Shown here: one piece after another, positions 20,032 to 29,848 of the stretch
Layout of the letters: each line of letters begins with the position of its first letter
Position numbering within the stretch: the first letter of the stretch is position 1
Assembly (NCBI RefSeq): GCF_004798685.1
Contig: NZ_CP039291.1
Coordinates: 1,798,001-1,862,000 of the forward strand
Origin: Cellulomonas shaoxiangyii
GTDB taxonomy: Bacteria; Actinomycetota; Actinomycetes; Actinomycetales; Cellulomonadaceae
Direction: 5' to 3'
DNA: 64,000 bases
The notes under the pieces: model-generated
Told to the model about the DNA's origin: nothing
Seen by the model: the letters and a program-made list of their open reading frames with translations, nothing else
Databases searched by the model: none
Made by a program: the position numbers and the translations under genes

Positions 20032-22791
20032 TCAGCGTCGCGCGCGCCGCCCCATCGCCTTGACCGCCTCGGTGAGCAGCAGCACGACCACCGCGCCCGC
20101 GGCGGCGAGCCCCCAGTCGCGCAGCCCGATCGGCGCCGACTCGAACCACGTGTGCATGAACGGCGCGTACGTGAACACGAGCTGCAGCACGAGCAGCGCG
20201 CCGACCGCCAGCAGGACCGCGCGGTTCCCGACCAGCACGCGCGGCGTCAGGCTCGAGCGGGTGAGGAACCGGCACGACAGCAGGAACGCGATCTGGCCGA
20301 GCACGAGGGCGGTGACGGCGCTCGTGCGCGCGACGCCGTCGCCGCCGCCCAGCCGCTGCTCCGCCAGGTAGACGCCGAGGGTGACGCCGCCGATGAACAG
20401 GGACGCCGTCACCACCAGCACGAGCGACCCGCGCGACAGCACCGGTTCGCGCGGTGAGCGCGGCGGGCGGTCCATCACGCCGGGCTCGGCGGGCTCGTAC
20501 GCGAGGGACAGCGAGAGCGTCACCGCGGTCACCAGGTTGACCCACAGGATCTGCACGGGCGTGAGCGGCAGCGCGAGCCCCAGCAGCACGGCGACGAGGA
20601 TGACGAGCGACTGCGCGCCGTTGGTGGGCAGGAGGAACACGACGGACTTGCGGATGTTGTCGTAGATGCGCCGCCCCTCCTCGACGGCCCGCTCGATGGT
20701 GGCGAAGTTGTCGTCCGCGAGGACGATCTCCGCCGCCTCCTTGGTGGCCTCGGTGCCCTTGATGCCCATCGCGATGCCGACGTCGGCGCGCGTCAGCGCC
20801 GGGGCGTCGTTCACGCCGTCCCCGGTCATCGCGACGACCTCGCCGTGCGACTGCAGGGCGCGGACGATGCGGATCTTGTGCTCCGGGCTCGTGCGCGCGT
20901 AGACGTCGACGTCGCGCACGCGCGTGCGGAGCTGCTCCTGGCTCATCACCTCGAGCTCCGCACCGGTCAGCGCCTGCACGTCGTGCCCGGGCGGGACGAT
21001 GCCGAGCTCGCGGGCGATCGCCACCGCCGTGCCGGCGTGGTCGCCCGTGATCATCTTCACCGCGATCCCCGCGCGGTGGCACTCGGCGATCGCCGCGACC
21101 GCCTCGGGCCGCGGCGGGTCGAGGATGCCGACGACGCCGAGCAGCACGAGGCCCGTGCCGACGTCCGCGAGCCCGAGCGTCGTCGTCGTCGCGTCCGCGG
21201 GCCGGTACGCCGCCGCCAGCACGCGCAGGCCACGCGCACCGAGGGCGTTGACGGCCGCCTCCCACCGCGCGCCGTCGAGGGGCGCGGGCCGACCGTCGGG
21301 GCCGCGCTGCGCGCTCGCGCGCTCGAGCAGGCGGTCGGGCGCCCCGACGACGTGGACCCGCAGCTCTCCGGAGGGGAGCCGGTCCAACGTCGCGGAGAGC
21401 TTGTTGGCGGACTCGAACGGCAGTGCGGCGACGCGCTGCGCACCGGTGGTGTCCGCCCCGGCCTTGAGGGCGAGCGTGCGCAGGGCGCCCTCGGTGGGCT
21501 GCCCGACCACGCGCCAGTGCCCGGCGTCGTCCACCGAGACGCGCGCGTCGTTGCACAGCGTCGCGGCCTCCAGCAGCGCGCGCAGGTCGCCGTGCGTGTC
21601 GAGCGACGCCGCGGCGCCGTCGAGGGTGAGGCGCCCGACCGGCTCGTAGCCCAGGCCCTCGACGTCGTACGTGCCGTCCGCGGTCACGACCGTGCGCGCG
21701 GTCATCTCGTTGCGGGTGAGGGTGCCGGTCTTGTCGGAGCAGATGGTGGTGACCGAGCCGAGCGCCTCGACCGCCGGCAGCCGGCGGGTGATCGCGTTGC
21801 GGCGCGCCATCTGCTGCACGCCGAGCGCCAGGGTGACGGTGACGAGAGCCGGGAGGCCCTCGGGCACCGCGGCCACCGCGAAGCCGATGGCCGCCGAGAT
21901 CAGCTCGGGCGGGTCCCACGCGTGGATCACCCGCCCGACGACGAGCATGACCGCCGCCATGACCAGGATCCCGCGCGACAGCAGCGTCCCGAGCCGGGCC
22001 AGCTGGCGCTTGAGCGGCGTCTCGAGGTGGTCGACCTCGGCGACGAGGGCCTGGATACGGCCGATCTCGGTGGCCGCTCCCGTCGCGGTGACCACGGCGA
22101 CCCCGGTGCCCCCGGCCACGATCGTCCCCGAGAACAGCATGCTCGCGCGGTCGCCGACGCCCGCGTCGGCCCCCACGGGGGCGACCTCCTTCGCGGCCGG
22201 CACGGACTCGCCCGTCAGCGCGGACTCGTCGACCTGCAGACCGGTCGCCTCCAGGAGCCGTGCGTCGGCGGGCACCTTGTCGCCCGAGCGGACCCGCACG
22301 ACGTCACCCGGCACCAGCTCGTCGGCCTCCACCGCGGACCACTCACCGTCCCGTAGCGCCGTCGCCTCGAGCGACAGCATCGTGCGGATCCCGTCGAGCG
22401 CGCGTTCCGCCTGCCCCTCCTGCACGAGGCCGACGACCGCGTTGGCGACCGCCACGACGAGGATGACGGTGAAGTCGACCCAGTCCCCGAGGAACGCCTT
22501 GAGCACGGCCGCGGCGAGCAGGATGTAGATGAGGACGTCGTCGAAGTGCCGCAGGAACCGCACGACCGCGTGCTCCCGCGGCGCGGTGGGCAGGCGGTTC
22601 GGGCCGTACCGCTCCAGCCGGCGCGCCGCCTCGTCCGCGTGCAGCCCGCCGCGGCCGGCGGCCAGCGCACGCAGGACCGCGGCCGGGTCGTCGGCCCACG
22701 GGTGCGGGACCTCCCGGGCCGGCGCCGCGGTGCGCCCGGGTACCGTGCCGCCGTCCGACGCTGCCCTGTCGTCGGGTGGGGTCGCCGTCAT
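20032..22791 (-). CDS. P-type cation-transporting ATPase (P2 type, Ca2+/Na+/H+-like)
   Basis: This is a 919-residue P-type ATPase that uses ATP to move cations across the membrane. The N-terminal cation-ATPase domain starts near [14 protein letters not shown] (30-43). It has the actuator TGES at 194-197, the M4 motif PEGLP at 310-314, phosphorylated Asp353 in [10 protein letters not shown], and the hinge [11 protein letters not shown]. About ten membrane helices are expected, the last six in the C-terminal third. PEGLP and the overall order place it with the P2 pumps (SERCA/PMR1/Na,K-like). The exact ion is not certain. No heavy-metal CPC motif is present. It lies 104 bp downstream of a LacI gene on the same strand, with a terminator-like hairpin between. 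Confidence 0.93.
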   Translation of the reverse strand: MTATPPDDRAASDGGTVPGRTAAPAREVPHPWADDPAAVLRALAAGRGGLHADEAARRLERYGPNRLPTAPREHAVVRFLRHFDDVLIYILLAAAVLKAFLGDWVDFTVILVVAVANAVVGLVQEGQAERALDGIRTMLSLEATALRDGEWSAVEADELVPGDVVRVRSGDKVPADARLLEATGLQVDESALTGESVPAAKEVAPVGADAGVGDRASMLFSGTIVAGGTGVAVVTATGAATEIGRIQALVAEVDHLETPLKRQLARLGTLLSRGILVMAAVMLVVGRVIHAWDPPELISAAIGFAVAAVPEGLPALVTVTLALGVQQMARRNAITRRLPAVEALGSVTTICSDKTGTLTRNEMTARTVVTADGTYDVEGLGYEPVGRLTLDGAAASLDTHGDLRALLEAATLCNDARVSVDDAGHWRVVGQPTEGALRTLALKAGADTTGAQRVAALPFESANKLSATLDRLPSGELRVHVVGAPDRLLERASAQRGPDGRPAPLDGARWEAAVNALGARGLRVLAAAYRPADATTTTLGLADVGTGLVLLGVVGILDPPRPEAVAAIAECHRAGIAVKMITGDHAGTAVAIARELGIVPPGHDVQALTGAELEVMSQEQLRTRVRDVDVYARTSPEHKIRIVRALQSHGEVVAMTGDGVNDAPALTRADVGIAMGIKGTEATKEAAEIVLADDNFATIERAVEEGRRIYDNIRKSVVFLLPTNGAQSLVILVAVLLGLALPLTPVQILWVNLVTAVTLSLSLAYEPAEPGVMDRPPRSPREPVLSRGSLVLVVTASLFIGGVTLGVYLAEQRLGGGDGVARTSAVTALVLGQIAFLLSCRFLTRSSLTPRVLVGNRAVLLAVGALLVLQLVFTYAPFMHTWFESAPIGLRDWGLAAAGAVVVLLLTEAVKAMGRRARR

Positions 22792-22866
22792 CTCGTCACC
22801 TCGGTGCTCGCGAGTGCGTCCGTCCAGCGTCGCACCCGTGCGCGCCCCTGTCGTGGGCCGGGGTCA

Positions 22867-22890
22867 GGCCCGGGGCCCGGCGCCCGGGCC
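22867..22890 (-). terminator. Terminator-like hairpin after LacI gene
   Basis: GGCCCGGG and CCCGGGCC form an 8-bp stem around an 8-base loop, five bases beyond the stop of the LacI gene on the minus strand. Confidence 0.5.
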
Positions 22891-22895
22891 CGCGG

Positions 22896-23885
22896 TCAGG
22901 TGCTGGCGCGCACGACGAGGTGGATCGACGGCTCGTCGTCCGGCTCGGGCAGCCCGAGCGACGGCTGCACCCGGTTGAGCACGTGCCGTGCCAGGCTGGC
23001 GCCGACGTCGGCCGTCTGCACGTCGACCGTCGTGAGGGCCGGTGCCGCCAGGCGCGCGAGCGGTGCGTCGTCCACGCCCACGACCGCGAGGTCACGCGGC
23101 GCGCTGAGCCCGGCGGCACGCAGGCCGGCGAGCACCGCGAGGGCGACCTCGTCGTCGTACGCGCACACGCCGGTGACCGGGTCGGGCCGCTCCCGCAGCC
23201 GGCGCACCGCGCGCTCGGCGGCGTCGGGGTACAACGGCACGTCGACCGTGACGGGCTCCGGGAGGCCGCGCTCGGCGCACACCTCGTGCACGCCGGCGGC
23301 ACGTCCCCGCGCCAGCGCGGTGGCGCGGGGGTCGGCCGCCGCCGCGTAGCCCAGGCGGGTGTGCCCGCGGGCGACGAGGTGCTCGGCCTGCAGCCGCCCG
23401 ATCGTCCGCTGCGGCACGCGGACGAGATGGCCGTCGACGCCGTCGAGGGAGACCCCCACGACGGGGACGCCGCGCGCCGCCTCGGCGGTGACCTCGGCGA
23501 AGGTGAAGGCCCCGAGGTCGACGACGGCGACGGGCGTGAGCGAGGCGATCATCTGGGACAGGTCGCGGCCGTCGCGCCGCTGGTACACGTCCGCGTAGCC
23601 GTACGGCCGCAGGGTCGCACCGAGCACGCCCATGATGGCGACCGCCGCAGGGCTCACCGGCATGTCGGCGAGCACGACCAGCACCGTGTCGGTCCGACCG
23701 GCCCGCAGGGCGCGCGCCGCGGCCGACGGGGTGTACGCGAGGGCGGCCGCCGCCTCCTGCACGCGCGCACGCGTGGCCGCGCTGATGGTCTGACCCGGGG
23801 TGTCGTTGAGGACGTAGCTGACGGTGCTCTGCGAGACGCCCGCCCGCCGCGCGACGTCGCGCGAGGTCACACGCGGCTCCGGCAT
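22896..23885 (-). CDS. LacI family transcriptional regulator
   Basis: This is a 329-residue LacI-type regulator. A helix-turn-helix (VTSRDVARRAGVSQSTVSYVLN) begins at residue 6. The hinge region contains the usual AARALR phrase, and a sugar-binding-like effector domain runs from about 65 to the end, with GVDDAPLARLAAPALTTVD near the C-terminus. The start is an ATG with GCGGGGG upstream. It is flanked by a P-type ATPase gene (downstream, same strand) and a desaturase gene (upstream, same strand), neither an obvious sugar gene, so its target is probably elsewhere. A CATAGT-like minus-10 box sits about 50 bp upstream. Confidence 0.9.
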   Translation of the reverse strand: MPEPRVTSRDVARRAGVSQSTVSYVLNDTPGQTISAATRARVQEAAAALAYTPSAAARALRAGRTDTVLVVLADMPVSPAAVAIMGVLGATLRPYGYADVYQRRDGRDLSQMIASLTPVAVVDLGAFTFAEVTAEAARGVPVVGVSLDGVDGHLVRVPQRTIGRLQAEHLVARGHTRLGYAAAADPRATALARGRAAGVHEVCAERGLPEPVTVDVPLYPDAAERAVRRLRERPDPVTGVCAYDDEVALAVLAGLRAAGLSAPRDLAVVGVDDAPLARLAAPALTTVDVQTADVGASLARHVLNRVQPSLGLPEPDDEPSIHLVVRAST

Positions 23886-24060
23886 CGGTGCCCCCGCTCT
23901 CGTGCGACGGCCCGCTGCCCGAGCCGCGGTCCACTATGTCACGGTCCGCGCGGATCCCGGGCGCGCGGAGGTCCCGCCCGAGCAGCGCGACGCCCCGTCA
24001 CCCACCGGCGGCGCGGCGGGCGGGGCTGCGGCGCCGTGGGTGCGGGGCCCGGACGAGCGC

Positions 24061-24093
24061 GTGGCGGGCGCGTCCCGGGGACGCGCCCGCCAC
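24061..24093 (-). terminator. Terminator hairpin after desaturase gene
   Basis: A 15-bp perfect stem (GTGGCGGGCGCGTCC and complement) with a three-base loop lies 34 bases beyond the stop of the desaturase gene on the minus strand. Confidence 0.75.
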
Positions 24094-24127
24094 GGGCACG
24101 GGTTGCGACGGGCTCAGCCCGTGCCGC

Positions 24128-25240
24128 TCAGCGCGCGACGCGCATCTCCGCGACGAGCGGGCACTGGAAGGGGTCGCGCGCGGCGAGGCCGACCTCGTTC
24201 AGGTAGCGCACGACGATCCCGTACGAGCGCGTCAGCGTCGTCTCGGTGTAGGCGATGCCGCGCTCGGCGCAGAACTGCTTGACGATCGGGCGCACCTCGC
24301 GCAGGGCGGGGCTCGGCATGCTCGGGAACAGGTGGTGCTCGACCTGGTGGTTGAGCCCGCCCATGAACACGTCGACCCAGCGGCCGCCCGTGATGTTGCG
24401 GCTCAGCAGGACCTGCCGGCGCAGGAAGTCGATCTTCATCGACTCGGGGACCACCGGCATGCCCTTGTGGTTCGGTGCGAAGGACGCGCCCATGTAGACG
24501 CCGAAGAGCCCGAGCTGCACGCCGAGGAACGCGAACGCCATGCCGACGGGCAGCACCCAGAACACGAGCGCGAGGTACCCGCCGAGGCGCAGCGTCACGA
24601 ACGCGATCTCGACCCCGCGGCGCTTGACCGGGGCGCGGCCGAAGATCGTCTTGATGCCGGAGGCGTGCAGGTTGATGCCCTCGAGCAGCAGCAGGGGGAA
24701 GAAGAACCAGCCCTGGCGCTTGGCGAACCACGCGGCGGCGCCCGTGCGCGTCTTCGTCAGGTTGTCCGTCGTGAAGACGAGGACGCCGGGCTCGATGTCG
24801 GTGTCGGTGCCGACCGTGTTCGGCTTGGCGTGGTGCCGGCTGTGCTTGTGGTTCCACCACCCGTAGCTCATGCCGGCGTACAGGTTCGCCATGACGAGGC
24901 TCGCCCAGTCGTTCCACTTGCCGGACTTGAAGATCTGCCGGTGCGCGGCGTCGTGCCCGAGGAACATGACCTGCCCGAGCACGACGGCCAGTGCCGCCGC
25001 GACGACCAGCTGCCACCACGTCGGCCCCAGCAGCACGAACACCGTCATCAGGCCCACGAGGAGCAGGGTCAGCACCACGAACCGCGTCCAGTAGTAGGCG
25101 TAGCGCCGGCGCATCAGGCCTGCCTCCTGGACCATCCGCGTCAGCTCGGTGAAGTCGCTGACGTGCCGGTCCCGCCGCGGGCGCGTGCGCTCGGCCTCCC
25201 CGCCGGAGCGATCGGGCGCGACGTCGTGGGTGGTGGTCAT
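24128..25240 (-). CDS. Membrane fatty acid desaturase
   Basis: This is a 370-residue di-iron membrane desaturase that introduces a double bond into acyl chains. It shows the three histidine boxes: HDAAH (96-100), HKHSRHH (131-137) and HQVEHH (298-303). The HQxHH form of the third box is typical of front-end and related acyl-lipid or acyl-CoA desaturases. Four membrane helices in two pairs are expected (about 52-95 and 178-250). No fused cytochrome b5 domain is present, so it must use a separate electron donor. The start at MTTTHDV is supported by AAGGAG just upstream. A longer frame to 25414 lacks family similarity. Low-temperature control of membrane fluidity is the usual role but is not shown here. 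Confidence 0.92.
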   Translation of the reverse strand: MTTTHDVAPDRSGGEAERTRPRRDRHVSDFTELTRMVQEAGLMRRRYAYYWTRFVVLTLLLVGLMTVFVLLGPTWWQLVVAAALAVVLGQVMFLGHDAAHRQIFKSGKWNDWASLVMANLYAGMSYGWWNHKHSRHHAKPNTVGTDTDIEPGVLVFTTDNLTKTRTGAAAWFAKRQGWFFFPLLLLEGINLHASGIKTIFGRAPVKRRGVEIAFVTLRLGGYLALVFWVLPVGMAFAFLGVQLGLFGVYMGASFAPNHKGMPVVPESMKIDFLRRQVLLSRNITGGRWVDVFMGGLNHQVEHHLFPSMPSPALREVRPIVKQFCAERGIAYTETTLTRSYGIVVRYLNEVGLAARDPFQCPLVAEMRVAR

Positions 25241-25432
25241 CTGGTCTCCTTCGACGATCAGGTGGTGCAGCGCGACGCTGTGCGCGCGCCGATCCTTGCA
25301 GACCAGGGGGCACGACGCCCGCTCCGGCGCCCCGTGGGTCGCCCGACCCGCCGGAAGACGGTGCGCGTGGTGCGCTGGGTGCGCCCGGCCAGGGCACGGG
25401 TGGGACCGGCGCACCCGCGACGGGCGCGGCCG

Positions 25433-25882
25433 TCAGCGCTGCGCGACCACGGCCCAGACGTGCTTCGTCGTGCGCGTCCGGTACCAGCCGACCTCGTCGG
25501 CGACGCGGCGGGCGATCAGCAGGCCGAACCCACCCTCACCGGGGGCCCGCGGCCCGGCCACGACGGGCCGGGTGGCCGTGTCGTGGTCGGCGACGTCCAG
25601 GACGATCGCCGCGCCGTCGGTGCTCAGGTCGACGAGCGCGGGCGCGTGACCGTGCCGCAGCGCGTTGGTGGTGAGCTCCGAGACGAGGAGCGCGACCAGG
25701 TCCGCCGCGGGCGGGGGGGTGTGCCCCCGCCCCGCGTGCGCGACGACGGCCGCGTGCACCGCCCGGCGCAGCCGGGTCAGACCGGCGAGGTCGTCCACCT
25801 GCCAGTGCCCCAGCCGGTGCGGGCCGCGCGGCGGGCGGCTGCTGGGCAGGTCGTGGTCGTGGCCGTCGCGTCGGTCCGCCAT
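25433..25882 (-). CDS. Anti-sigma regulatory factor-like ATPase (HATPase_c_2, RsbW type)
   Basis: This is a 149-residue protein with a GHKL-type ATP-binding fold. It has a VSELTTNALRHG N-box (about 75-86) and a GGFGLLIARRVADEVGW G-box near the end. Such stand-alone domains bind a sigma factor or phosphorylate an anti-anti-sigma protein. The gene starts four bases after the stop of the large PAS/GAF/SpoIIE phosphatase gene and is surely co-transcribed with it. This pairing of switch kinase and phosphatase is the usual partner-switching layout. The anti-anti-sigma protein and the sigma factor are not in the immediate neighbourhood. The ATG at 25882 fits the family length. The longer frame to 26056 would overlap the phosphatase gene. 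Confidence 0.88.
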   Translation of the reverse strand: MADRRDGHDHDLPSSRPPRGPHRLGHWQVDDLAGLTRLRRAVHAAVVAHAGRGHTPPPAADLVALLVSELTTNALRHGHAPALVDLSTDGAAIVLDVADHDTATRPVVAGPRAPGEGGFGLLIARRVADEVGWYRTRTTKHVWAVVAQR

Positions 25883-25886
25883 CGGG

Positions 25887-28706
25887 TCACCGCCCCGCCG
25901 GCGTCGGGCCGCCCCGCTGAGGGTCCACCGGGTCCACCGGGTCCACCGCGGGCACCGGCGCGTCCGGGAGGAACGGCGACGCGTCGGCGGCCAGGTCGGC
26001 GGGCGTGCGGCTCGGTCCCGCCTCGGCCGGACGAGGCTCGTCCTCGGGGTGGGCACGCACCGCGAGCAGCGCGACGTCGTCGTCGCTGCCCGACGCGAGG
26101 TCGGCGATCAGGCGGTCGCAGAGCTCCTCGAGCGGGAGGTCCGCGAGCGCCTCCGCCGCCGTGCGCAGCCGTTCGAGGCCGACGGTCAGCGGCTCGCCCC
26201 GGCGCTCGACGAGCCCGTCCGTGTAGAGCAGCACCGTCGAGCCGGGCCGCACGACGACCGTGTGGTCGTGGCGGTCGTTGTGGGGACGCAGTCCGAGGAG
26301 CATGTCGGCGGGCCGGGCGAGCAGCTCGGCGTGCCCCTCGGGGTGCAGCAGCAGCGGCGGCAGGTGACCGGCGTTGGACCAGCGCAGCAGGCGGAAGCCC
26401 TGCTCGGCGAGGTCGGCGGGCTGCTCGACCTTCGCGAGGATGCCGGTGCTGAGGGCGCCGACGGCCAGGTCGTGGATCGCCCAGTCCAGCGACGCGAGGA
26501 TGTGTGCGGGCGGCTTCACGACGGCGTGCGCGCCCCCGCGCAGGACGTTGCGCACCTGCGCCATGGCGACGGCGGCGCGCAGGTCGTGGCCCGTGACGTC
26601 GCCGATGACCAGGCACGTGCTGCCGTCGCGGACGACGAAGGCGTCGTACCAGTCGCCGCCGATCTGCGCGCCCGTCGCTGCCGGGACGTAGCGGGCCACG
26701 AGGTGCAGGTGGTCGGGCTCCGGGAGCTCGGTGAGCAGGCTGCGCTGCAGCTCCTCGGCCAGGTCGCGGCGCGCCGCGTGCAGGTGGGCGTTGTCCAGGG
26801 CGAGGCCGATCTGCGCCATCACGTCGCGCAGCGCGGTCAGGTCGGCGTCGGTGAAGGCCCCGCGGCCGACCGAGCGACCGAGGGTCAGCAGCCCGCGCGT
26901 GCGGCCGCGGCCCCGCAGCGGCATGACGACCATCGCGTCGGGCGCGAGCGCCGTGAGCAGCTCGTGCGCCGGCCCGTCCTCGACCAGGTCGCCGGGGCTC
27001 GGCAGGCCGGTGCGCAGCGCCTGCGCACCCCCGGCGAGCACCTGCGCGACCATCGACGACCGGGTCAGGGCGGGCACGCGCACCGCCCGGTACTCCTCGA
27101 GCACCGGCTGCATCGCGGGGTCGGCGTGCAGCGCCGCGACGTCGTGCAGGCGCTGCTGCCAGCCGGCGTGCCCCTCGTCCAGCAGGCTCGCCACCGCGAA
27201 GTCCGCGACGGCCGGCACGAGGTGGGGGAGCACGCCCCGCAACGCCTCGACCGGGTCGAGGATCTCGACCAGCCCCGCCGCGACCGCGGCCAGCAGCTCG
27301 GAGCGCTCGCGTGCCTCCTGCGCCGCGTCGAGCGCATGCCGGCGCGCGGTCACGTCGGTGAAGTACGCCGCGACGCCGCCGTGCTCGGGCACGGCGCGCA
27401 CCTCGTACCACCCGTCGAGCGGCGCCGGGTAGTAGGCGTCGAACACGGCCGGCGCCCCGGTCCGCGCCACGGTCCGGTAGCCCTCCTCGAACTCCGTGCC
27501 CACCGCCGCGGGGAACAGGTCCCACAGGACGCCGCCGAGCAGGTGCTCCCGCGTCCTGCCGAGGATCCGCTCGGCCTCGGCGTTGACGTAGCCGATCCGC
27601 CAGTCGGGGTCGAGCCAGTAGTACCCCACCGTCATGTCCTCGAGGACGCGCCCCACCCGCTCCTCGCCCGTGCGCAGCGCGGTCGTGTCGGTGGCGACCC
27701 CGATGACCTGCTCCGCAGTCCCCGCCGCGCCGGCGAGGGCGCGCCCGCGGGCGCTGAGCCAGCGCGTGGAGCCGTCCGGCCGCACGACGCGGAACTCCGC
27801 CTCGTACACCCCGCACGTGGCGATCGCCGCGTCCAGCGCGGCCGTCACGTGCGCGCGGTCCTCGCGGTGCACACGCGCGCGGAAGGCGTCGATCGTGCCG
27901 CCGAACGAGTCCGCGTCGTAGGCGAACACCTCGAGCAGCGACGCGTCCCAGTGCAGCGCACCCGTCGCGAGGTCCCACTGGAACGTGCCCAGGCCCGCGG
28001 CCTGCGCGGCCGCGTCGAGCAGCGCGAGACGGTCCACGCGCGCGTACTCGCGGTCGAGCGCGTGGACCTCGAGCTGCGCGGCCGCCGCGGCGGCGAGGTG
28101 CTCGAGCGTCGCGACGTCCTGCGGCGTCCAGCGGCGGGCGTGCGGCTGGTGGACGCACATCGCCCCGACGACGCGGCGGTCGTCGCCGCGCAGGGGCACG
28201 CCCAGGTAGGCCCCGAGGCGCCCGCCCGCGACGGCGGCGGAGCCCGCGAGCCGTGGGTCGCCGGCGGCGTCGTCCACGACGACGCGCTCGCCCGCGGCGC
28301 CGACCCGGGCGCAGAGGGAGTCCACGAGGCTCGTGCGGGTGCCGACCGGCCCGGGCAGCGGGTCGACGCCCCCGACGACGACGCGCTCGTCGGTGAGCAG
28401 CGACAGCTCCGCCGACGGCGTGCCCAGCAGCTGCCCGGCGAGCTCGACGAGCGCCTGCAGCGTGCCGCCCCCCGACGCCTCCGCACGCAGGAGCCGTCGT
28501 GCGGCGGCCGTGCGCGCCACGTCGTCGGTGAGGGACCGCGCCGCCGCTCCGCCGTCCGCCGCGGCGCGCTCCCGGGGCGTGGCCCCGCCGCGCCGCGGGG
28601 TACGGCCCGCCGGGGTGGCGGCCGCACCGCCCGTCGGTTCCTCGACCAGGTCGTCGGACCGGTCGGCGGCCGACACGTCGCGCGCTCCGGGCACGGGCTC
28701 CTGCAT
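25887..28706 (-). CDS. GAF-PAS-PAS-GAF-SpoIIE serine phosphatase
   Basis: This is a 939-residue soluble sensor phosphatase. An N-terminal GAF domain (about 70-215) is followed by two PAS domains (about 225-345 and 350-470), a second GAF domain (about 485-650) and a PP2C/SpoIIE domain (about 675-870). The phosphatase has the expected acidic motifs GGDWYDAF, IGDVTGHDLRAA, LLYTDGLVERR and DDVALLAVRAH. It should dephosphorylate an anti-anti-sigma protein in response to ligands or redox state. GGAGGAGG lies seven bases before the ATG. The anti-sigma-like ATPase gene follows four bases downstream. From the first PAS domain to the end it is closely similar to the protein encoded at 34455-36626, so the two are paralogues. 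The N-terminal GAF is unique to this copy. Confidence 0.92.
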   Translation of the reverse strand: MQEPVPGARDVSAADRSDDLVEEPTGGAAATPAGRTPRRGGATPRERAAADGGAAARSLTDDVARTAAARRLLRAEASGGGTLQALVELAGQLLGTPSAELSLLTDERVVVGGVDPLPGPVGTRTSLVDSLCARVGAAGERVVVDDAAGDPRLAGSAAVAGGRLGAYLGVPLRGDDRRVVGAMCVHQPHARRWTPQDVATLEHLAAAAAAQLEVHALDREYARVDRLALLDAAAQAAGLGTFQWDLATGALHWDASLLEVFAYDADSFGGTIDAFRARVHREDRAHVTAALDAAIATCGVYEAEFRVVRPDGSTRWLSARGRALAGAAGTAEQVIGVATDTTALRTGEERVGRVLEDMTVGYYWLDPDWRIGYVNAEAERILGRTREHLLGGVLWDLFPAAVGTEFEEGYRTVARTGAPAVFDAYYPAPLDGWYEVRAVPEHGGVAAYFTDVTARRHALDAAQEARERSELLAAVAAGLVEILDPVEALRGVLPHLVPAVADFAVASLLDEGHAGWQQRLHDVAALHADPAMQPVLEEYRAVRVPALTRSSMVAQVLAGGAQALRTGLPSPGDLVEDGPAHELLTALAPDAMVVMPLRGRGRTRGLLTLGRSVGRGAFTDADLTALRDVMAQIGLALDNAHLHAARRDLAEELQRSLLTELPEPDHLHLVARYVPAATGAQIGGDWYDAFVVRDGSTCLVIGDVTGHDLRAAVAMAQVRNVLRGGAHAVVKPPAHILASLDWAIHDLAVGALSTGILAKVEQPADLAEQGFRLLRWSNAGHLPPLLLHPEGHAELLARPADMLLGLRPHNDRHDHTVVVRPGSTVLLYTDGLVERRGEPLTVGLERLRTAAEALADLPLEELCDRLIADLASGSDDDVALLAVRAHPEDEPRPAEAGPSRTPADLAADASPFLPDAPVPAVDPVDPVDPQRGGPTPAGR

Positions 28707-28914
28707 GGGTGTGCCTCCTCCACCGGGCGTCGCGGTCGGGCCGTCGGTCGACGTCCCGGGCCGGCGCCGGTCGGGTGGACCGGCGGCCGTCGCACATCAT
28801 CTCGCGCCGCGAGCGCCCCGCGCGCCCGGGGGCGGCGGCCGGCCGTGCCGACCGACGGGCCGGGGACGCCGCGGCGGGTCGCCGGCGGCGCCTGCCGGGA
28901 CGATGATGCGGCAC

Positions 28915-29808
28915 ATGCGCATCGCCGTCACCGGGGGATCCGGGAAGCTGGGCAGGACCGTCGTCGCCACGCTGCGGGAGGCAGGGCACGCCGTCACCAA
29001 CCTCGACGTCGTTGGGGAGCGGGGCCCCGGCTTCGTCCGCGTCGACCTCACCGACCACGGGCAGGCGCTGGACGCGCTCGCGGGCGTGGACGACCAGCAC
29101 GGCGGCCTCGACGCCGTCGTGCACCTCGCGGCGGTCCCCGCGCCGGGCATGCTGCCCGACGCCGAGACGTTCCGCGTCAACGTCCTGTCCACGTACCACG
29201 TGCTGCAGGCCGCCCGCCGGCTCGGCATCCGCACGGTCGTGCAGGCGTCGAGCGAGACCGTCCTGGGCCTGCCCTTCGACACGCCGCCGCCGTACGTCCC
29301 CGTGGACGAGGACTACCCGGGGCGGCCCGAGACGGCGTACTCCCTCAGCAAGCACCTGGGCGAGACGATGGCCGAGCAGATGACCCGCTGGGACCCGGCG
29401 CTGCGGGTCGTGTCGTTGCGGTTCTCCAACGTCATGGACCCCGAGGACTACGCGCAGTTCCCGTCCTTCGACGCGGACGCGGCCGGGCGCCGCTGGAACC
29501 TGTGGGGCTACATCGACGGGCGAGACGGCGCCACGGCCGTGCTGCGGGCGCTCGAGGGCCGGGCACCCGGGCACCACGTGTACGTCATCGCGTCGCCCGA
29601 CACCGTCATGTCGCGCCCCAACGCCGAGCTGCTGGCGGAGCAGTTCCCCGACGTGCCCGTCCGCGGCGACGTCGGCACGCACGACACGCTGCTGTCCATC
29701 GACAAGGCGCGTCGCGAGCTCGGCTGGGAGCCCCGGCACACGTGGCGCGACGAGATCGGCGGGACGAGCGGCGACCAGGGGGTGGCGTCCGGCCCCGCGG
29801 AGGCGTAG
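28915..29808 (+). CDS. NAD-dependent epimerase/dehydratase (extended SDR)
   Basis: This is a 297-residue extended short-chain dehydrogenase. The Rossmann motif is near the start (VTGGSGKLG). The VVHLAAVP block follows, then the catalytic Ser in QASSETVLG and the YSLSK tyrosine-lysine pair. The substrate is probably a nucleotide sugar or free sugar, as in related UDP-glucose epimerase-like or uronate dehydrogenase-like proteins, but specificity is not visible. Three in-frame ATGs (28903, 28906, 28915) lie close together and none has a clear ribosome-binding site. I chose the one that directly precedes the Rossmann strand. A GH43 gene follows 40 bp downstream on the same strand and may share its mRNA. 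It is divergent from the SpoIIE gene. Confidence 0.85.
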   Translation: MRIAVTGGSGKLGRTVVATLREAGHAVTNLDVVGERGPGFVRVDLTDHGQALDALAGVDDQHGGLDAVVHLAAVPAPGMLPDAETFRVNVLSTYHVLQAARRLGIRTVVQASSETVLGLPFDTPPPYVPVDEDYPGRPETAYSLSKHLGETMAEQMTRWDPALRVVSLRFSNVMDPEDYAQFPSFDADAAGRRWNLWGYIDGRDGATAVLRALEGRAPGHHVYVIASPDTVMSRPNAELLAEQFPDVPVRGDVGTHDTLLSIDKARRELGWEPRHTWRDEIGGTSGDQGVASGPAEA

Positions 29809-29848
29809 AGAGGGGGCACCACCTCCCGTCGAAGGGCAGGTCGCTGCG